Below are positions 18,756 to 28,412 of a stretch of DNA of 64,000 nt, piece by piece. Position numbers and translations under genes: made by a program. Under the pieces are notes generated by a model, which saw only the letters and a list, made by a program, of their open reading frames with translations, was not told the DNA's origin and did not search any database. Every line of letters begins with the position of its first letter. The stretch's first letter is position 1. Source of the DNA: Janibacter sp. CX7 (GTDB lineage Bacteria; Actinomycetota; Actinomycetes; Actinomycetales; Dermatophilaceae); assembly GCF_024362365.1 (NCBI RefSeq), contig NZ_CP101464.1, positions 1,178,001 to 1,242,000 on the forward strand, in the 5' to 3' direction.

Positions 18756-20251
18756 CCGACGCTGCCTCCCGCGAGGCGCGTCTGGCCGGGCTGACCTGCC
18801 GCGAGGCCGACTGGGCCGGGCTGCGCGTCGTCGTCACCGGACTCGGCGTCTCCGGCTTCGCCGCCACCGACGCGTTGCTCGAGTACGGCGCGCAGGTGCA
18901 CGTCGTCGACGCCAAGGTGCCCGAGCCGGACACCCAGATGGCCCAGCGCGCCCAGATCCTCGAGGTCCTCGACGCCCACCTGCACCTGGGTGACGGCGCC
19001 GAGCAGAGCCTGCCGGTGCCCGCCGACGAGATCGACCTCGTCGTCACCTCACCGGGCTGGCCCCCGCACCAGCCGCTGCTCGCCGCGGCAGCCGCGGCCG
19101 GCATCCCCATCTGGGGCGACATCGAGCTCGCGTGGCGGATGCGCCCGCGCGCCGGGGGCGCGCCCTGGCTGCTCGTCACCGGCACCAACGGCAAGACGAC
19201 GACGGTGCAGATGCTCACCTCGATGCTGCGCGCCGCCGGGCTGCGCGCCGCGAGCGCGGGCAATGTCGGCACCCCCGTGCTCGACCTCGTGCAGGACCCC
19301 GAGCCCTACGACGTCATCGCCGTCGAGCTGAGCAGCTTCCAGCTGCACTGGAGCCACTCCCTTCGTCCGCAGGCGGCGGCCTGCCTCAACATCGCGCCCG
19401 ACCACCTCGACTGGCACGGCTCCCTCGAGGAGTACGCGCGGGCCAAGGGCAAGGTCTACGCCAACGCCGAGATCGCGTGCGTCTACAACGAGCAGGACCC
19501 CGCGACCCGGCGCCTCGTCGAGGAGGCCGACGTCGTCGAGGGGTGCCGGGCGGTGAGCTTCACCCTCGGCTCGCCCGGGCCGTCGATGCTCGGGCTCGTC
19601 GAGGACGTCCTCGCCGACCGGGCCTTCGTCGAGGACCGGGCGACGACCGCCGCCGAGCTCGGCAGCCTCGAGGACCTGCGCGGCGACGCGCCGAGCGTCG
19701 CGCCGCACCTCGTGGCCAATGCCCTCGCCGCCGCCGCTCTCGCCCGTGCCCACGGGGTGCCGCCGGTCGCCGTCCGCGACGGGCTGCGCGCCTGGCAGCC
19801 CGAGCCGCACCGCATCGCGCACGTCGCGACCGCCGGTGACGTGCACTGGATCGACGACTCCAAGGCGACCAACCCGCACGCCGCCGAGGCGAGCCTGACG
19901 GCTCACGAGCACGTCGTCTGGGTCGCCGGCGGCCTGCTCAAGGGCGCCGACGTCGACGAGCTCGTCGCGGCCGCGGCCGGCCGGCTGCGGGCCGCCGTGC
20001 TCATCGGTCGTGACCGGGAGCAGATCGCGGCCGCCATCGCCCGACACGCGCCCGATGTCCCGGTGATCGACGTCGCCGCGACGGACACTGGGGCGATGGA
20101 CCTCGTCGTCCGGCACGCGGCCTCGCTCGCCGTCCCCGGCGACGTCGTGCTGCTGGCCCCGGCGGCGGCGTCCATGGACATGTTCGACAACTACGGGGCC
20201 CGCGGCGACGCCTTCGCCGCGGCGGTGCACAGGTACCTGCAGGAGGGGTGA
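18752..20251 (+). CDS. murD: UDP-MurNAc-L-Ala--D-Glu ligase MurD
   Basis: MurD adds D-glutamate to UDP-MurNAc-L-alanine. GTG 18752 overlaps the mraY stop and gives 499 residues. Visible parts are the N-terminal Rossmann segment [22 protein letters not shown], the ATP loop [18 protein letters not shown], the central [24 protein letters not shown] and the C-terminal [16 protein letters not shown] and [23 protein letters not shown]. All are family hallmarks. It belongs to the coupled mur block and overlaps the region where ftsW starts. Confidence 0.95.
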   Translation: MTDAASREARLAGLTCREADWAGLRVVVTGLGVSGFAATDALLEYGAQVHVVDAKVPEPDTQMAQRAQILEVLDAHLHLGDGAEQSLPVPADEIDLVVTSPGWPPHQPLLAAAAAAGIPIWGDIELAWRMRPRAGGAPWLLVTGTNGKTTTVQMLTSMLRAAGLRAASAGNVGTPVLDLVQDPEPYDVIAVELSSFQLHWSHSLRPQAAACLNIAPDHLDWHGSLEEYARAKGKVYANAEIACVYNEQDPATRRLVEEADVVEGCRAVSFTLGSPGPSMLGLVEDVLADRAFVEDRATTAAELGSLEDLRGDAPSVAPHLVANALAAAALARAHGVPPVAVRDGLRAWQPEPHRIAHVATAGDVHWIDDSKATNPHAAEASLTAHEHVVWVAGGLLKGADVDELVAAAAGRLRAAVLIGRDREQIAAAIARHAPDVPVIDVAATDTGAMDLVVRHAASLAVPGDVVLLAPAAASMDMFDNYGARGDAFAAAVHRYLQEG

Positions 20252-20253
20252 GC

Positions 20254-21534
20254 GTGAGCAGCAGCGCAGCGACCGGGTCCGGTCGAGGCCGCGCGCGCCG
20301 GACGCGCTCCACCAGGGTCGACGAGTGGGTGGCGCGCTTCGAGTCGCCGATGACGACCTACTACCTCCTGCTCGGCATCATCGGGCTGCTCGTCGGCATC
20401 GGCCTGGTCATGGTCCTGTCGGCGTCGATGATCGTCTCCCTGCGGGAGAACGACAGCTCCTTCACGATCTTCCTCAAGCAGTTCATCTTCGCCATCGCGG
20501 GCGGCCTCGCCCTGTGGTGGGCCTCGCGGCGCAGCATCGGCTTCTGGAAGAAGATGTCGCTGCCCGCCGTCGGTCTCTCGATCCTCCTGCTTCTGCTCGT
20601 GCTCACCCCGCTCGGCTTCGGCTTCCAGGGCAACCGCAACTGGATCGGCGTCGGGTCGCTGTCGATCCAGCCGAGCGAGATCGCCAAGATCGGGCTCGTC
20701 CTCGCCGGAGCCCTCGTCCTCGAGCGCAAGCGCGCCCTGCTCGGCTCGATCAAGCACGCGATCGTGCCCTTCCTCGTGCCGGGCGTCATGATCGTCGTCG
20801 GCCTCGTCATGCTCGGCCACGACCTCGGCACCGCCATGGTCATCTGCGCGATCGCCGTCGGCATGCTCTTCGCGGCGGGCGTGCAGCTGCGCTGGTTCGC
20901 GCTCGGCGCCGGCGTCCTGGCGCTGCTCGGCGTCCTCGCCGCGAGCATCGGCAACAACCGCATGCAGCGCATCCAGATCTGGCTCGACCCGCAGCAGTGC
21001 GCGCCGGGCACCGACCTCTTCTACGGCATCTGCCGGCAGTCGGTCCACGGCCGCTACGCCCTCGCCGACGGCGGGTGGATCGGTGTGGGTCTGGGCGCCA
21101 GCCGGGAGAAGTGGGGCTGGCTGTCCGAGCCCTACAACGACTTCATCTTCGCGATCATCGGCGAGGAGCTCGGCCTCATCGGCACGCTGACCATCCTCGG
21201 TCTCTTCGCCGCCTTCGCCCTCGCCGGGCTGCGCCTGGTGACCCGCACGGACGACTTCTTCGTCCGCATCGCCACCGCCGGCATCTGCACCTGGGTGCTC
21301 GTGCAGGCGATGATCAACATCGGCGCCGTCATCGGGATGCTCCCGGTCATCGGCGTCCCCTTGCCCTTCGTCTCCTCCGGCGGGTCATCGCTCGTGACCT
21401 CGATGCTCGCCGTCGGCATCCTGCTCAGCTTCGCGCGGGGCGAGCCGGGGTGCTCTGAGATGATCGCCGCCAAGCCCTCGCGGGCGCGTGCCCTGCTCGC
21501 CCGCTTCCCGAGCAGGAGGACCTCGTCGCGATGA
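20254..21534 (+). CDS. ftsW: Septal peptidoglycan polymerase FtsW (SEDS)
   Basis: FtsW is the SEDS glycosyltransferase that polymerises lipid II with FtsI. The protein of about 426 residues has ten membrane helices and SEDS motifs such as GFQGNRNWIGVGSLSIQPSE, VMLGHDLGTAMV and PLPFVSSGGSSLVTSM. GTG 20248 and GTG 20254 are both possible; AGGAGG at 20241-20246 leaves 7 bases to 20254 but only 1 to 20248, so the second is chosen. Both the N-terminus (RGRARRTRSTR) and the C-terminus are strongly basic. Confidence 0.94.
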   Translation: MSSSAATGSGRGRARRTRSTRVDEWVARFESPMTTYYLLLGIIGLLVGIGLVMVLSASMIVSLRENDSSFTIFLKQFIFAIAGGLALWWASRRSIGFWKKMSLPAVGLSILLLLLVLTPLGFGFQGNRNWIGVGSLSIQPSEIAKIGLVLAGALVLERKRALLGSIKHAIVPFLVPGVMIVVGLVMLGHDLGTAMVICAIAVGMLFAAGVQLRWFALGAGVLALLGVLAASIGNNRMQRIQIWLDPQQCAPGTDLFYGICRQSVHGRYALADGGWIGVGLGASREKWGWLSEPYNDFIFAIIGEELGLIGTLTILGLFAAFALAGLRLVTRTDDFFVRIATAGICTWVLVQAMINIGAVIGMLPVIGVPLPFVSSGGSSLVTSMLAVGILLSFARGEPGCSEMIAAKPSRARALLARFPSRRTSSR

Positions 21535-22643
21535 CGCCCACCCGCCCCTCACGCATCCTGCTGGCGGGGGGTGGCACAGCGGGTCACGTCTCGCCGCTGC
21601 TCGCCCTCGCCGACTGCCTGCGCCGGCGCGACCCCGCCACGCAGATCCTCGCCCTCGGCACGTCCGAGGGCCTGGAGTCCCGGCTCGTGCCGGAGCGCGG
21701 CTACGACTTCGCGACCATCCCCAAGGTGCCGCTGCCACGCAAGCCCTCCGGCGACCTCGTCCGGCTGCCGGTCAACCTCCGTCGCGCCGTCGCCGCGGCC
21801 GGGCGGGCCATCGAGCAGGTCGACGCGCAGGTCGTCGTCGGCTTCGGCGGCTACGTCTCGACCCCGGCCTACCTCGCCGCCCGCAAGGCGGGCGTGCCGA
21901 TCGTCATCCACGAGCAGAACGCCCGCGCCGGGGTGGCCAACAAGGTCGGTGCCCGCTTCACCGACGTCGTCGGCGTGACCTTCCCCGGCACCAAGCTCTC
22001 CGGCGGCCGGGTCATCGGCATGCCGCTGCGCCCCGAGATCGTCGCGCTCGACCGGGCGGCGACGCGCGCGGAGGCCCGCGCGGGCCTCGGGCTGCGCGAG
22101 GACCTGCCGGTCCTGCTCGTCACGGGTGGGTCGCTCGGCGCCAAGCGGCTCAACGACGCCTTCGAGGCGAGCGTCGCGACGCTGCGCGACGCAGGCGTGC
22201 AGGTGCTGCACGCGACCGGGGCGGGCAAGGACTTCGTCGCCACCGGCGGCGACCCCTCGGTGCCGTACGTCGTGCTGCCCTACGTCGACCGCATGGACCT
22301 GGCCTATGCGGCCGCCGACGCGGTCGTCTGCCGGGCGGGTGCCAACACCGTGTGCGAGCTGACGGCCGTCGGCCTGCCCGGCGTCTACGTCCCGCTGCCC
22401 ATCGGCAACGGCGAGCAGCGGCTCAACGCGGCCGGGGTGGTCGAGGCCGGCGGCGGCCTGCTCGTCGAGGACGCCGACGTCGACCCGGCGTGGGTCGCCC
22501 GCGAGATCGTCCCGCTGCTGAGCGACCGGGCGCGCCTGGAGTCGATGTCGGCGGCCGCGGCCGCCGTCGGGCACCGCGACGCCGACGAGACCCTCGCCGA
22601 CATGGTGACCGAGGCGTGGGTCGGCGGTGGCCGGCGTGGCTGA
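21531..22643 (+). CDS. murG: Lipid II synthase MurG
   Basis: MurG transfers GlcNAc from UDP-GlcNAc to lipid I on the inner membrane face. The 370-residue GT-B protein has the N-terminal glycine loop LLAGGGTAGHVSPLLALAD, HEQNARAGVANKVGAR, the second glycine loop VTGGSLGAKRLND and the C-terminal nucleotide-sugar site CRAGANTVCELTAVGLP...NGEQRLNA. It overlaps ftsW by ATGA and runs slightly into murC. Confidence 0.96.
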   Translation: MTPTRPSRILLAGGGTAGHVSPLLALADCLRRRDPATQILALGTSEGLESRLVPERGYDFATIPKVPLPRKPSGDLVRLPVNLRRAVAAAGRAIEQVDAQVVVGFGGYVSTPAYLAARKAGVPIVIHEQNARAGVANKVGARFTDVVGVTFPGTKLSGGRVIGMPLRPEIVALDRAATRAEARAGLGLREDLPVLLVTGGSLGAKRLNDAFEASVATLRDAGVQVLHATGAGKDFVATGGDPSVPYVVLPYVDRMDLAYAAADAVVCRAGANTVCELTAVGLPGVYVPLPIGNGEQRLNAAGVVEAGGGLLVEDADVDPAWVAREIVPLLSDRARLESMSAAAAAVGHRDADETLADMVTEAWVGGGRRG

Positions 22644-24075
22644 CACCCTGCCCCCCGTCCCGCGCAACCCCCGCTTCGACGTCCTCGCCCCCCGGGTGCC
22701 ACTGGCCGACCTCGGGGTCGTGCACGTGCTCGCCGCCGGTGGCGCGGGCATGTCGGCGATCGTGCGCCTGCTCCTCGACGCGGGCGTCGAGGTGCGCGGG
22801 AGCGATGCCCACGAGTCGCCGCTGCTCGAACGGCTCCGTGAGCGCGGCGCGACGATCTGGGTCGGGCACGACCCGGCGCACCTCGAGGGCGCCGACACCG
22901 TCGTCGTCTCCTCCGCCATCCGCGAGGACAACCCCGAGCTGGCCGCGGCCCGGGAGCGGGGACTGCGCGTGCTCCACCGCAGCCAGGCGCTCGCCTCCGC
23001 GATGGGGGAGCAGACCCGCATCGCCGTCGCCGGGGCCAACGGCAAGACGACGACGAGCTCGATGCTCACCGTCGCGCTCCTCGAGGCCGGGGCCCGCCCC
23101 TCCTTCGCCCTCGGTGGCGAGCTGTCGACCCAGGGCGTCAATGCCGCGCTCGGCGAGGGCGCCCCCTTCGTCGCCGAGGCCGACGAGTCCGACGGCTCCT
23201 TCCTCGCCTACGCGCCGCAGGTCGCCGTCGTCACCAACGTCCAGCCCGATCACCTCGACTTCTACGGCGACTTCGCCACCGTCGAGGCCGCCTACCTCGA
23301 GTTCGCCGAGACGATCAACGACGGGGGTCTGCTCGTCGCCTGCGCCGACGACCCCGGCTCCGAGCGCCTCGCGACCCGGGCGCAGGCAGCGGGTGTGCGC
23401 GTGCTGCGCTACGGCTTCGCCGAGGGCGCCGACGTGCGTCTCGTCGACCCCGAGCTCGACGGGACGAGCGCCCGCGCCGGTCTCGTCGAGGGCGACGTGC
23501 GGCGTGAGCTGGTCATCGGTGTGCCCGGTCGGCACAACCTGCTCAACGCCGCTGCCGCCTACACGGCGGCCGCCCACGGCACCGGTACCGACCCGCAGGC
23601 GGTCCTCGACGGGCTCGCGGCCTACGGCGGGACCCGACGTCGCTTCGAGACGAAGGGGGAGGCCCGCGGGGTCACCGTCGTCGACGACTACGCGCACAAC
23701 CCCGGCAAGGTCGAGGCCGTCGTGCGCACGGCGAAGGAGATCGCCGGCGAGCACCGGTTGTGGGTGCTCTTCCAGCCGCACCTGTACTCGCGGACGCGCG
23801 ACTTCGCCGAGGCCTTCGCCGCCGGGCTCGAGCCGGCCGACGAGGTGCTGCTGCTCGACGTCTACGGGGCGCGCGAGGACCCGATGCCCGGGGTCAGCTC
23901 GCAGCTGATCGCCGACCCGCTCGCCGCGCGTGGTCGCTCGGCGCGGGTGCTGCCCGCCGACGAGGCCGTCGCCCGCGTCGCCGCAGGCGCCGTCGCCGGA
24001 GACCTCGTGCTCACCGTGGGGGCCGGCGACATCACCCACCTCGGGCCGCGACTGCTCGAGGCCCTGGGGCGATGA
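22636..24075 (+). CDS. murC: UDP-MurNAc--L-alanine ligase MurC
   Basis: MurC adds the first residue, L-alanine, to UDP-MurNAc. The product of about 479 residues contains VHVLAAGGAGMSAIVRLLLDAG, the ATP loop VAGANGKTTTSSMLTVAL, EADESDGSFL, the DHLDFYGDF segment and the C-terminal VVDDYAHNPGKVEAVV and FQPHLYSRTRDFAEAF. Two GTG starts (22627 and 22636) compete; both overlap the murG end. The second has GGCGGTGG 5 bases ahead and is chosen with modest certainty. It ends in an ATGA overlap with ftsQ. Confidence 0.94.
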   Translation: MADTLPPVPRNPRFDVLAPRVPLADLGVVHVLAAGGAGMSAIVRLLLDAGVEVRGSDAHESPLLERLRERGATIWVGHDPAHLEGADTVVVSSAIREDNPELAAARERGLRVLHRSQALASAMGEQTRIAVAGANGKTTTSSMLTVALLEAGARPSFALGGELSTQGVNAALGEGAPFVAEADESDGSFLAYAPQVAVVTNVQPDHLDFYGDFATVEAAYLEFAETINDGGLLVACADDPGSERLATRAQAAGVRVLRYGFAEGADVRLVDPELDGTSARAGLVEGDVRRELVIGVPGRHNLLNAAAAYTAAAHGTGTDPQAVLDGLAAYGGTRRRFETKGEARGVTVVDDYAHNPGKVEAVVRTAKEIAGEHRLWVLFQPHLYSRTRDFAEAFAAGLEPADEVLLLDVYGAREDPMPGVSSQLIADPLAARGRSARVLPADEAVARVAAGAVAGDLVLTVGAGDITHLGPRLLEALGR

Positions 24076-24815
24076 GCCGGGGGAGCGGGACCCGCGCGGC
24101 GACCGAGGAGCGGTTCGCGCAGCGGGCAGCCCAGGCGCGCGGCCAGCGGGTGCGCCGCTGGCTCGTCGGCCTGCTCGTCGTGGCCCTGCTCGTGGCCTTC
24201 GGCTGGGCGGTCGGCTTCTCCTCCCTGCTCGCCACCCGCGAGGTGACCGTCAGCGGAGCCGACCCGGCCGACCGGGCCGACGTCGAGGAGATCGCCGAGC
24301 GCCAGGTCGGGACGCCGCTCGCCCGGGTCGACGGTGACGCGGTGGCCTCGTCGATCACCGACGAGGTCCCGGCGGTCGCCCACGCCCGCGTGGAGCGGGG
24401 CTGGCCGCACACCCTGAAGGTCAAGGTGACGTCGAGGGTTCCGGCGCTCGCGGTGCGCCAGGACGGGGGCGGCTTCCGGCTGCTCGACCTCGACGGCGTC
24501 GAGATCCGCACCGTGCGCTCCGCGCCCCGGGACGTGCCGACAGTCAGCGCCGAGAGCGGCGCGGAGGTCTCCGGTCACGGGGTGCGCGCGGCGCAGGGCA
24601 TGCTCGCCGCGCTGCCCGACGACCTGCGCGAGGACGTCGACGACGTCACCGTCGACTCGGCCGACCAGATCACCTTCCAGCTCGGGAAGACCAAGGTCTC
24701 CTGGGGTGACGGCAGCAGTCCGGACGTGAAGGTGAGGGTCATCCAGGTGCTCCTCGACAAGAAGCCGAGGACGATCGACGTCTCGGCGCCCGACACGCCC
24801 GTCACGACGGGCTAG
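24072..24815 (+). CDS. ftsQ: Cell division protein FtsQ/DivIB
   Basis: The 247-residue bitopic protein has a basic cytoplasmic N-terminus, one membrane helix (WLVGLLVVALLVAFGWAVGFSSLL, about residues 30-53), a POTRA domain starting at ATREVTVSGADPADRADVEEIAERQVGTPL and a beta domain. FtsQ couples early and late division proteins. It is the last gene before a 158-base space that carries the ftsZ leader, so ftsZ likely has its own promoters there as well as read-through. Confidence 0.92.
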   Translation: MSRGSGTRAATEERFAQRAAQARGQRVRRWLVGLLVVALLVAFGWAVGFSSLLATREVTVSGADPADRADVEEIAERQVGTPLARVDGDAVASSITDEVPAVAHARVERGWPHTLKVKVTSRVPALAVRQDGGGFRLLDLDGVEIRTVRSAPRDVPTVSAESGAEVSGHGVRAAQGMLAALPDDLREDVDDVTVDSADQITFQLGKTKVSWGDGSSPDVKVRVIQVLLDKKPRTIDVSAPDTPVTTG

Positions 24816-24913
24816 CGGGGGATAGGCTGGCGACACGCGGGCGTGGCGTTTGCCCCGGCGGCCCGCGCCGCATAACGTCACCCGCACACCGAGCGTGATC
24901 AAAACGTAACCCT

Positions 24914-24932
24914 GAAGTTCACCTTGAGCTTC
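24914..24932. promoter_or_regulatory. Dyad in the ftsZ leader
   Basis: GAAG-T-TCA-CCT-TGA-G-CTTC is a near-perfect interrupted palindrome lying 42-60 bases before the ftsZ start, within an A/T-rich patch (GATCAAAACGTAACCCTGAAG). The rest of the 24816-24973 spacer shows nothing else clear. Dyads of the form AACCCT...TTGAGGTT ahead of ftsZ recur in actinobacteria as I recall them. It could be an operator for a developmental regulator or a leader hairpin; the sequence alone does not decide. Confidence 0.4.
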
Positions 24933-24973
24933 GAGGTCGAGGCACCACCGAGCAGCAGCAACAGGAGTCCCCC

Positions 24974-26311
24974 GTGGCATCAGCCCAGAACTATCTGGCC
25001 GTTATCAAGGTCGTCGGCATCGGCGGCGGTGGCGTCAACGCCATCAACCGCATGATCGAGGTCGGCCTCAAGGGCGTCGAGTTCATCGCGATCAACACCG
25101 ACGCCCAGGCCCTCCTGATGTCCGACGCCGACGTCAAGCTCGACGTCGGTCGTGAGCTGACCCGTGGTCTCGGTGCCGGCGCGGACCCCGAGGTCGGCAA
25201 GAAGGCCGCCGAGGACCACGCGGAGGAGATCGAAGAGGTCCTCAAGGGGGCCGACATGGTCTTCGTCACCGCGGGCGAGGGTGGCGGCACCGGCACGGGT
25301 GGTGCCCCGGTCGTGGCCAAGATCGCCAAGAGCCTCGGTGCGCTCACCATCGGCGTCGTCACGCGCCCCTTCACCTTCGAGGGCCGTCGTCGCGCCAACC
25401 AGGCCGAGTCCGGGATCGGTGCCCTGCGCGACGAGGTCGACACGCTCATCGTCATCCCCAACGACCGGCTGCTGTCGATCAGCGACCGGGCCGTGAGCAT
25501 GCTCGACGCCTTCCGCAGCGCCGACCAGGTCCTGCTCTCCGGTGTCCAGGGCATCACCGACCTCATCACCACGCCGGGTCTGATCAACCTCGACTTCGCC
25601 GACGTCAAGTCCGTCATGCAAGGGGCCGGCTCCGCCCTCATGGGCATCGGCTCGGCGCGTGGTGAGGACCGTGCCGTCCAGGCCGCCGAGCTGGCGATCT
25701 CCTCGCCGCTGCTCGAGGCGAGCATCGACGGCGCCCACGGCGTGCTCCTGTCGATCCAGGGTGGCAGCGACCTCGGTCTCTTCGAGATCAACGAGGCGGC
25801 CCGCCTGGTGCAGGAGGCCGCCCACCCGGAGGCCAACATCATCTTCGGCGCGGTCATCGACGACGCCCTCGGCGACGAGGTGCGCGTGACGGTCATCGCC
25901 GCCGGCTTCGACGGCGGTGCACCGCAGCAGCGTCCCGACGACCGGGCCCTCGGGCAGGTGCAGTCGGGCGGTCAGGGTCGTGCCGCGGCCCCGGCGCAGC
26001 AGGCTCCCGCCCAGGCGGCGCCGGCCCAGCAGCGTCCTGCCCAGCAGGCTCCGGCGCAGGCCGCTCCCGCCCAGCAGCGTCCTGCCCAGCAGGCTCCGGC
26101 GCAGGCGGCCCCGGCGCAGCAGGCTCCGGCCCAGCAGGTTCCTGCTCAGCAGCAGGCGCCCGCTCAGCAGCAGCCGCCGGCCCAGCAGCCCGTGCAGCAG
26201 CCCCCGGCCCAGCAGCCGCCGGCGCAGCAGCGTCCGGCCCAGGCCGCGCCGCCGCGTCAGGTGACCTTCGACGACGGTGACGACCTGGACGTCCCCGACT
26301 TCCTGAAGTGA
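24974..26311 (+). CDS. ftsZ: Cell division GTPase FtsZ
   Basis: FtsZ polymerises into the division ring and binds GTP. The 445-residue protein has the GTPase core: [18 protein letters not shown], the tubulin signature [20 protein letters not shown] and VQGITDLIT, to about residue 320. Then comes a linker of about 105 residues built of Gln, Ala and Pro, and the C-terminal partner peptide [15 protein letters not shown] stands 6 bases before GTG 24974. The linker contains a three-copy 15-residue repeat, described separately. Confidence 0.97.
   Translation: MASAQNYLAVIKVVGIGGGGVNAINRMIEVGLKGVEFIAINTDAQALLMSDADVKLDVGRELTRGLGAGADPEVGKKAAEDHAEEIEEVLKGADMVFVTAGEGGGTGTGGAPVVAKIAKSLGALTIGVVTRPFTFEGRRRANQAESGIGALRDEVDTLIVIPNDRLLSISDRAVSMLDAFRSADQVLLSGVQGITDLITTPGLINLDFADVKSVMQGAGSALMGIGSARGEDRAVQAAELAISSPLLEASIDGAHGVLLSIQGGSDLGLFEINEAARLVQEAAHPEANIIFGAVIDDALGDEVRVTVIAAGFDGGAPQQRPDDRALGQVQSGGQGRAAAPAQQAPAQAAPAQQRPAQQAPAQAAPAQQRPAQQAPAQAAPAQQAPAQQVPAQQQAPAQQQPPAQQPVQQPPAQQPPAQQRPAQAAPPRQVTFDDGDDLDVPDFLK
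25997..26131 (+). repeat. 45-base in-frame tandem repeat in the FtsZ linker
   Basis: Three adjacent 45-base units encode [15 protein letters not shown], the same again, and [15 protein letters not shown]. The first two are nearly identical at the DNA level. They lie in the disordered linker between the GTPase core and the C-terminal peptide, where length can vary without loss of function. Slipped-strand change between strains is likely. Confidence 0.85.
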
Positions 26312-26328
26312 CCACCGGTTGACGTGAC

Positions 26329-26365
26329 ACGCAGGGCCCCGACCGCACCGGTCGGGGCCCTGCGT
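26329..26365 (+). terminator. Terminator after ftsZ
   Basis: ACGCAGGGCCCCGACC pairs perfectly with GGTCGGGGCCCTGCGT (16 base pairs) around a 5-base loop GCACC, 18 bases after the ftsZ stop. No T-run follows, as often in high-G+C genomes. It closes the mraZ-ftsZ transcript and separates it from pgeF. Confidence 0.85.
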
Positions 26366-26405
26366 CGTGTGTCGTCCGTCGACCGCGGGGAGATAGGTTG
26401 CAGAC

Positions 26406-27146
26406 GTGTTCGCCTGGAGAGATGACGCCCCGGGGCTCGTGCGAGCCTTCACCGACCGACACGGCGGCCGCAGCGTCGCCCCCTTCGCCGGCCTCAACCT
26501 CGGCGCCCACGTCGGTGACGACCCCGACGCCGTCCGGGGCAACCGGGAGGTCGTCGAGCAGGCCGTCGGCCTGCCGCTCGTCCTCGCCGACCAGGTCCAC
26601 GGCGCCGACGTCGTCCACGTGACCTCGCAGCTGCTCGAGGCCCCCCGCACCACCACCGGCGCCGTCGGGGAGGGCGACGCACTCGTCACCGACCTGCCCG
26701 GCGTCGCCCTGGGCGTCCTCGTCGCCGACTGCACCCCCGTGCTCGTCCACGACGCGGCCGGTGGCCTCGTCGGGGCCGCCCACGCCGGTCGGCCGGGGAT
26801 GGTCGCCGGCGTCGTGCTGCGGCTCGTCGAGGCGATGCGCGACCTCGGTGCCCGTGACCTGCGCGCCACCGTCGGGCCCTCGGTCTGCGGACGCTGCTAC
26901 GAGGTGCCGGCCGACATGCGGGCCGCTGCAGCCGAGGTCTCCCCGCCCTCCGCCGCGGTCACCTGGACCGGCACACCGGCCATCGACGTCGCGACCGGGG
27001 TCGTCGACCAGCTGCAGGGCGCCGGCGTCCCGGTCGAGTGGGTGCCCGGGTGCGCCCGCGAGGACGACTCGCTCTACTCCTACCGCCGCGACGGCCGGAC
27101 CGGCCGCTACGCGGGCATCATCGGCCGGCGGGGCGAGTCGGCATGA
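26406..27146 (+). CDS. pgeF: Peptidoglycan editing factor / YfiH-type laccase-fold protein
   Basis: The 246-residue protein carries the YfiH fold: [43 protein letters not shown], the metal-binding [12 protein letters not shown] and AAHAGRPG, and the late GRRGESA end. Homologues act as purine nucleoside phosphorylase/adenosine deaminase or remove wrongly placed L-Ser from UDP-MurNAc (PgeF). The place next to ftsZ fits the peptidoglycan role. It starts with GTG, with no clear ribosome site, close behind the ftsZ terminator, and overlaps the next gene by ATGA. Confidence 0.85.
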   Translation: MFAWRDDAPGLVRAFTDRHGGRSVAPFAGLNLGAHVGDDPDAVRGNREVVEQAVGLPLVLADQVHGADVVHVTSQLLEAPRTTTGAVGEGDALVTDLPGVALGVLVADCTPVLVHDAAGGLVGAAHAGRPGMVAGVVLRLVEAMRDLGARDLRATVGPSVCGRCYEVPADMRAAAAEVSPPSAAVTWTGTPAIDVATGVVDQLQGAGVPVEWVPGCAREDDSLYSYRRDGRTGRYAGIIGRRGESA

Positions 27147-27847
27147 GCGCCGAGCGTCGGGACGAGCTCGCCGCCAACCTCGCGGCGGTCGAGCAGCGCA
27201 TCGACGCGGCCTGCGAGGCCGCCGGGCGGGACCGGGGGCAGGTGCACCTCGTCGTCGTGACGAAGTACTTCCCGCGCAGCGACCTCGACCTGCTCGTCGA
27301 GCTCGGGATGCGTGACCTCGGCGAGAACCGCGAGCAGGAGGCGGCGGCCAAGCTCGCCGACGGAGGCACCCCGGTGGGGGTGCGCGCCCACTTCATCGGG
27401 CAGCTCCAGTCCAACAAGGCCGGCGCCGTCACCCGCTGGGCCGATGTCGTGCAGTCGGTCGACCGGCCCAAGCTCGTCGGTGCGCTCGCGCGCGGCGCCG
27501 AGGCCGCCGGCCGGGAGGTCACCGCCCTCGTCCAGGTCAACCTCGACCCGCAGGCAGACGGCGGTCGTGGGGGAGCGGACCCGGCCGACGTGCCGGCCCT
27601 CGCCGACGCGATCGCGAGCTCCTCCCTTCGTCTCGGGGGCCTCATGGCGGTGGCGCCGCTCGGGGCGGACCCGGACCGCGCCTTCGCCCGTCTCGCGGAG
27701 CTGTCCGAGGCCCTGCGCGCGGACCACCCGGAGGCGACGTGGGTCTCCGCAGGCATGAGCGGTGACCTCGAGTCGGCCGTGCGCCACGGTGCGACACACC
27801 TGCGTGTCGGGACGGCAATCCTCGGAGAACGTCCGTCACACCGGTAA
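27143..27847 (+). CDS. YggS/PLPBP family pyridoxal phosphate homeostasis protein
   Basis: This 234-residue, single TIM-barrel PLP protein shows the lysine that holds PLP in LVVVTKYFP (about residue 36), then LGENREQEAAAKL, HFIGQLQSNKA, SVDRPKLV, LVQVNLD and the C-terminal phosphate-binding MSGDLESAVRHGATHLRVGTAILG. Members buffer PLP and do not catalyse a defined reaction. It is coupled to pgeF by ATGA and placed just before sepF, an order conserved in many Gram-positive division clusters. Confidence 0.93.
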   Translation: MSAERRDELAANLAAVEQRIDAACEAAGRDRGQVHLVVVTKYFPRSDLDLLVELGMRDLGENREQEAAAKLADGGTPVGVRAHFIGQLQSNKAGAVTRWADVVQSVDRPKLVGALARGAEAAGREVTALVQVNLDPQADGGRGGADPADVPALADAIASSSLRLGGLMAVAPLGADPDRAFARLAELSEALRADHPEATWVSAGMSGDLESAVRHGATHLRVGTAILGERPSHR

Positions 27848-27894
27848 CTTCGGTGACACCGACGAGGCACCCGGCGACAAAGGATCTGACAGAC

Positions 27895-28371
27895 ATGACG
27901 GCACTGCGCAACGCGATGGTCTACCTCGGGCTCGCAGAGGACGACAAGCGCTACGACGAGTACGACGACCAGTACGTCGACGAGTACGACGCGGGTCACG
28001 AGCTCCTCGAGGAGGAGCACACCGCCGCCGAGGTCACCCCCCTGCGCCGCGTCCCCACGGCACCGGCCGTCCGCGAGGTGGAGGTCACCCCGATGAACCG
28101 CATCACGACGATCCACCCCAGCACCTACAACGACGCCCGGGCGATCGGTGAGAGCTTCCGCAACAACACCCCGGTGATCATGAACCTCAGCGACATGGAC
28201 GACTCCGACGCCAAGCGTCTCGTCGACTTCGCCGCCGGTCTGGTCTTCGGTCTCCACGGCTCGATCGAGCGGGTGACCAACAAGGTCTTCCTGCTCTCGC
28301 CCGAGCACATCGAGGTCGACGCCGAGGGTGGCGACGCGCCCCAGCCGCGCGCCCTCTTCAACCAGAGCTGA
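27895..28371 (+). CDS. sepF: Cell division protein SepF
   Basis: SepF anchors FtsZ to the membrane in bacteria lacking FtsA, and no ftsA is present here. The 158-residue protein starts with the membrane-binding helix TALRNAMVYLGLAEDD, followed by a Tyr/Asp-rich linker (YDEYDDQYVDEYD). The globular SepF domain begins ITTIHPSTYNDARAIGESFRNNTPVIMNLSDMDD and ends GLHGSIERVTNKVFLLSP. ATG 27895 is chosen because it gives the canonical amphipathic start; AAAGGA is 10 bases upstream. An earlier ATG at 27853 would bury that helix. Confidence 0.93.
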   Translation: MTALRNAMVYLGLAEDDKRYDEYDDQYVDEYDAGHELLEEEHTAAEVTPLRRVPTAPAVREVEVTPMNRITTIHPSTYNDARAIGESFRNNTPVIMNLSDMDDSDAKRLVDFAAGLVFGLHGSIERVTNKVFLLSPEHIEVDAEGGDAPQPRALFNQS

Positions 28372-28412
28372 CCTCACAGCCGGGCCTCAGGCCCCCTACC
28401 TAGGCTGGACCC

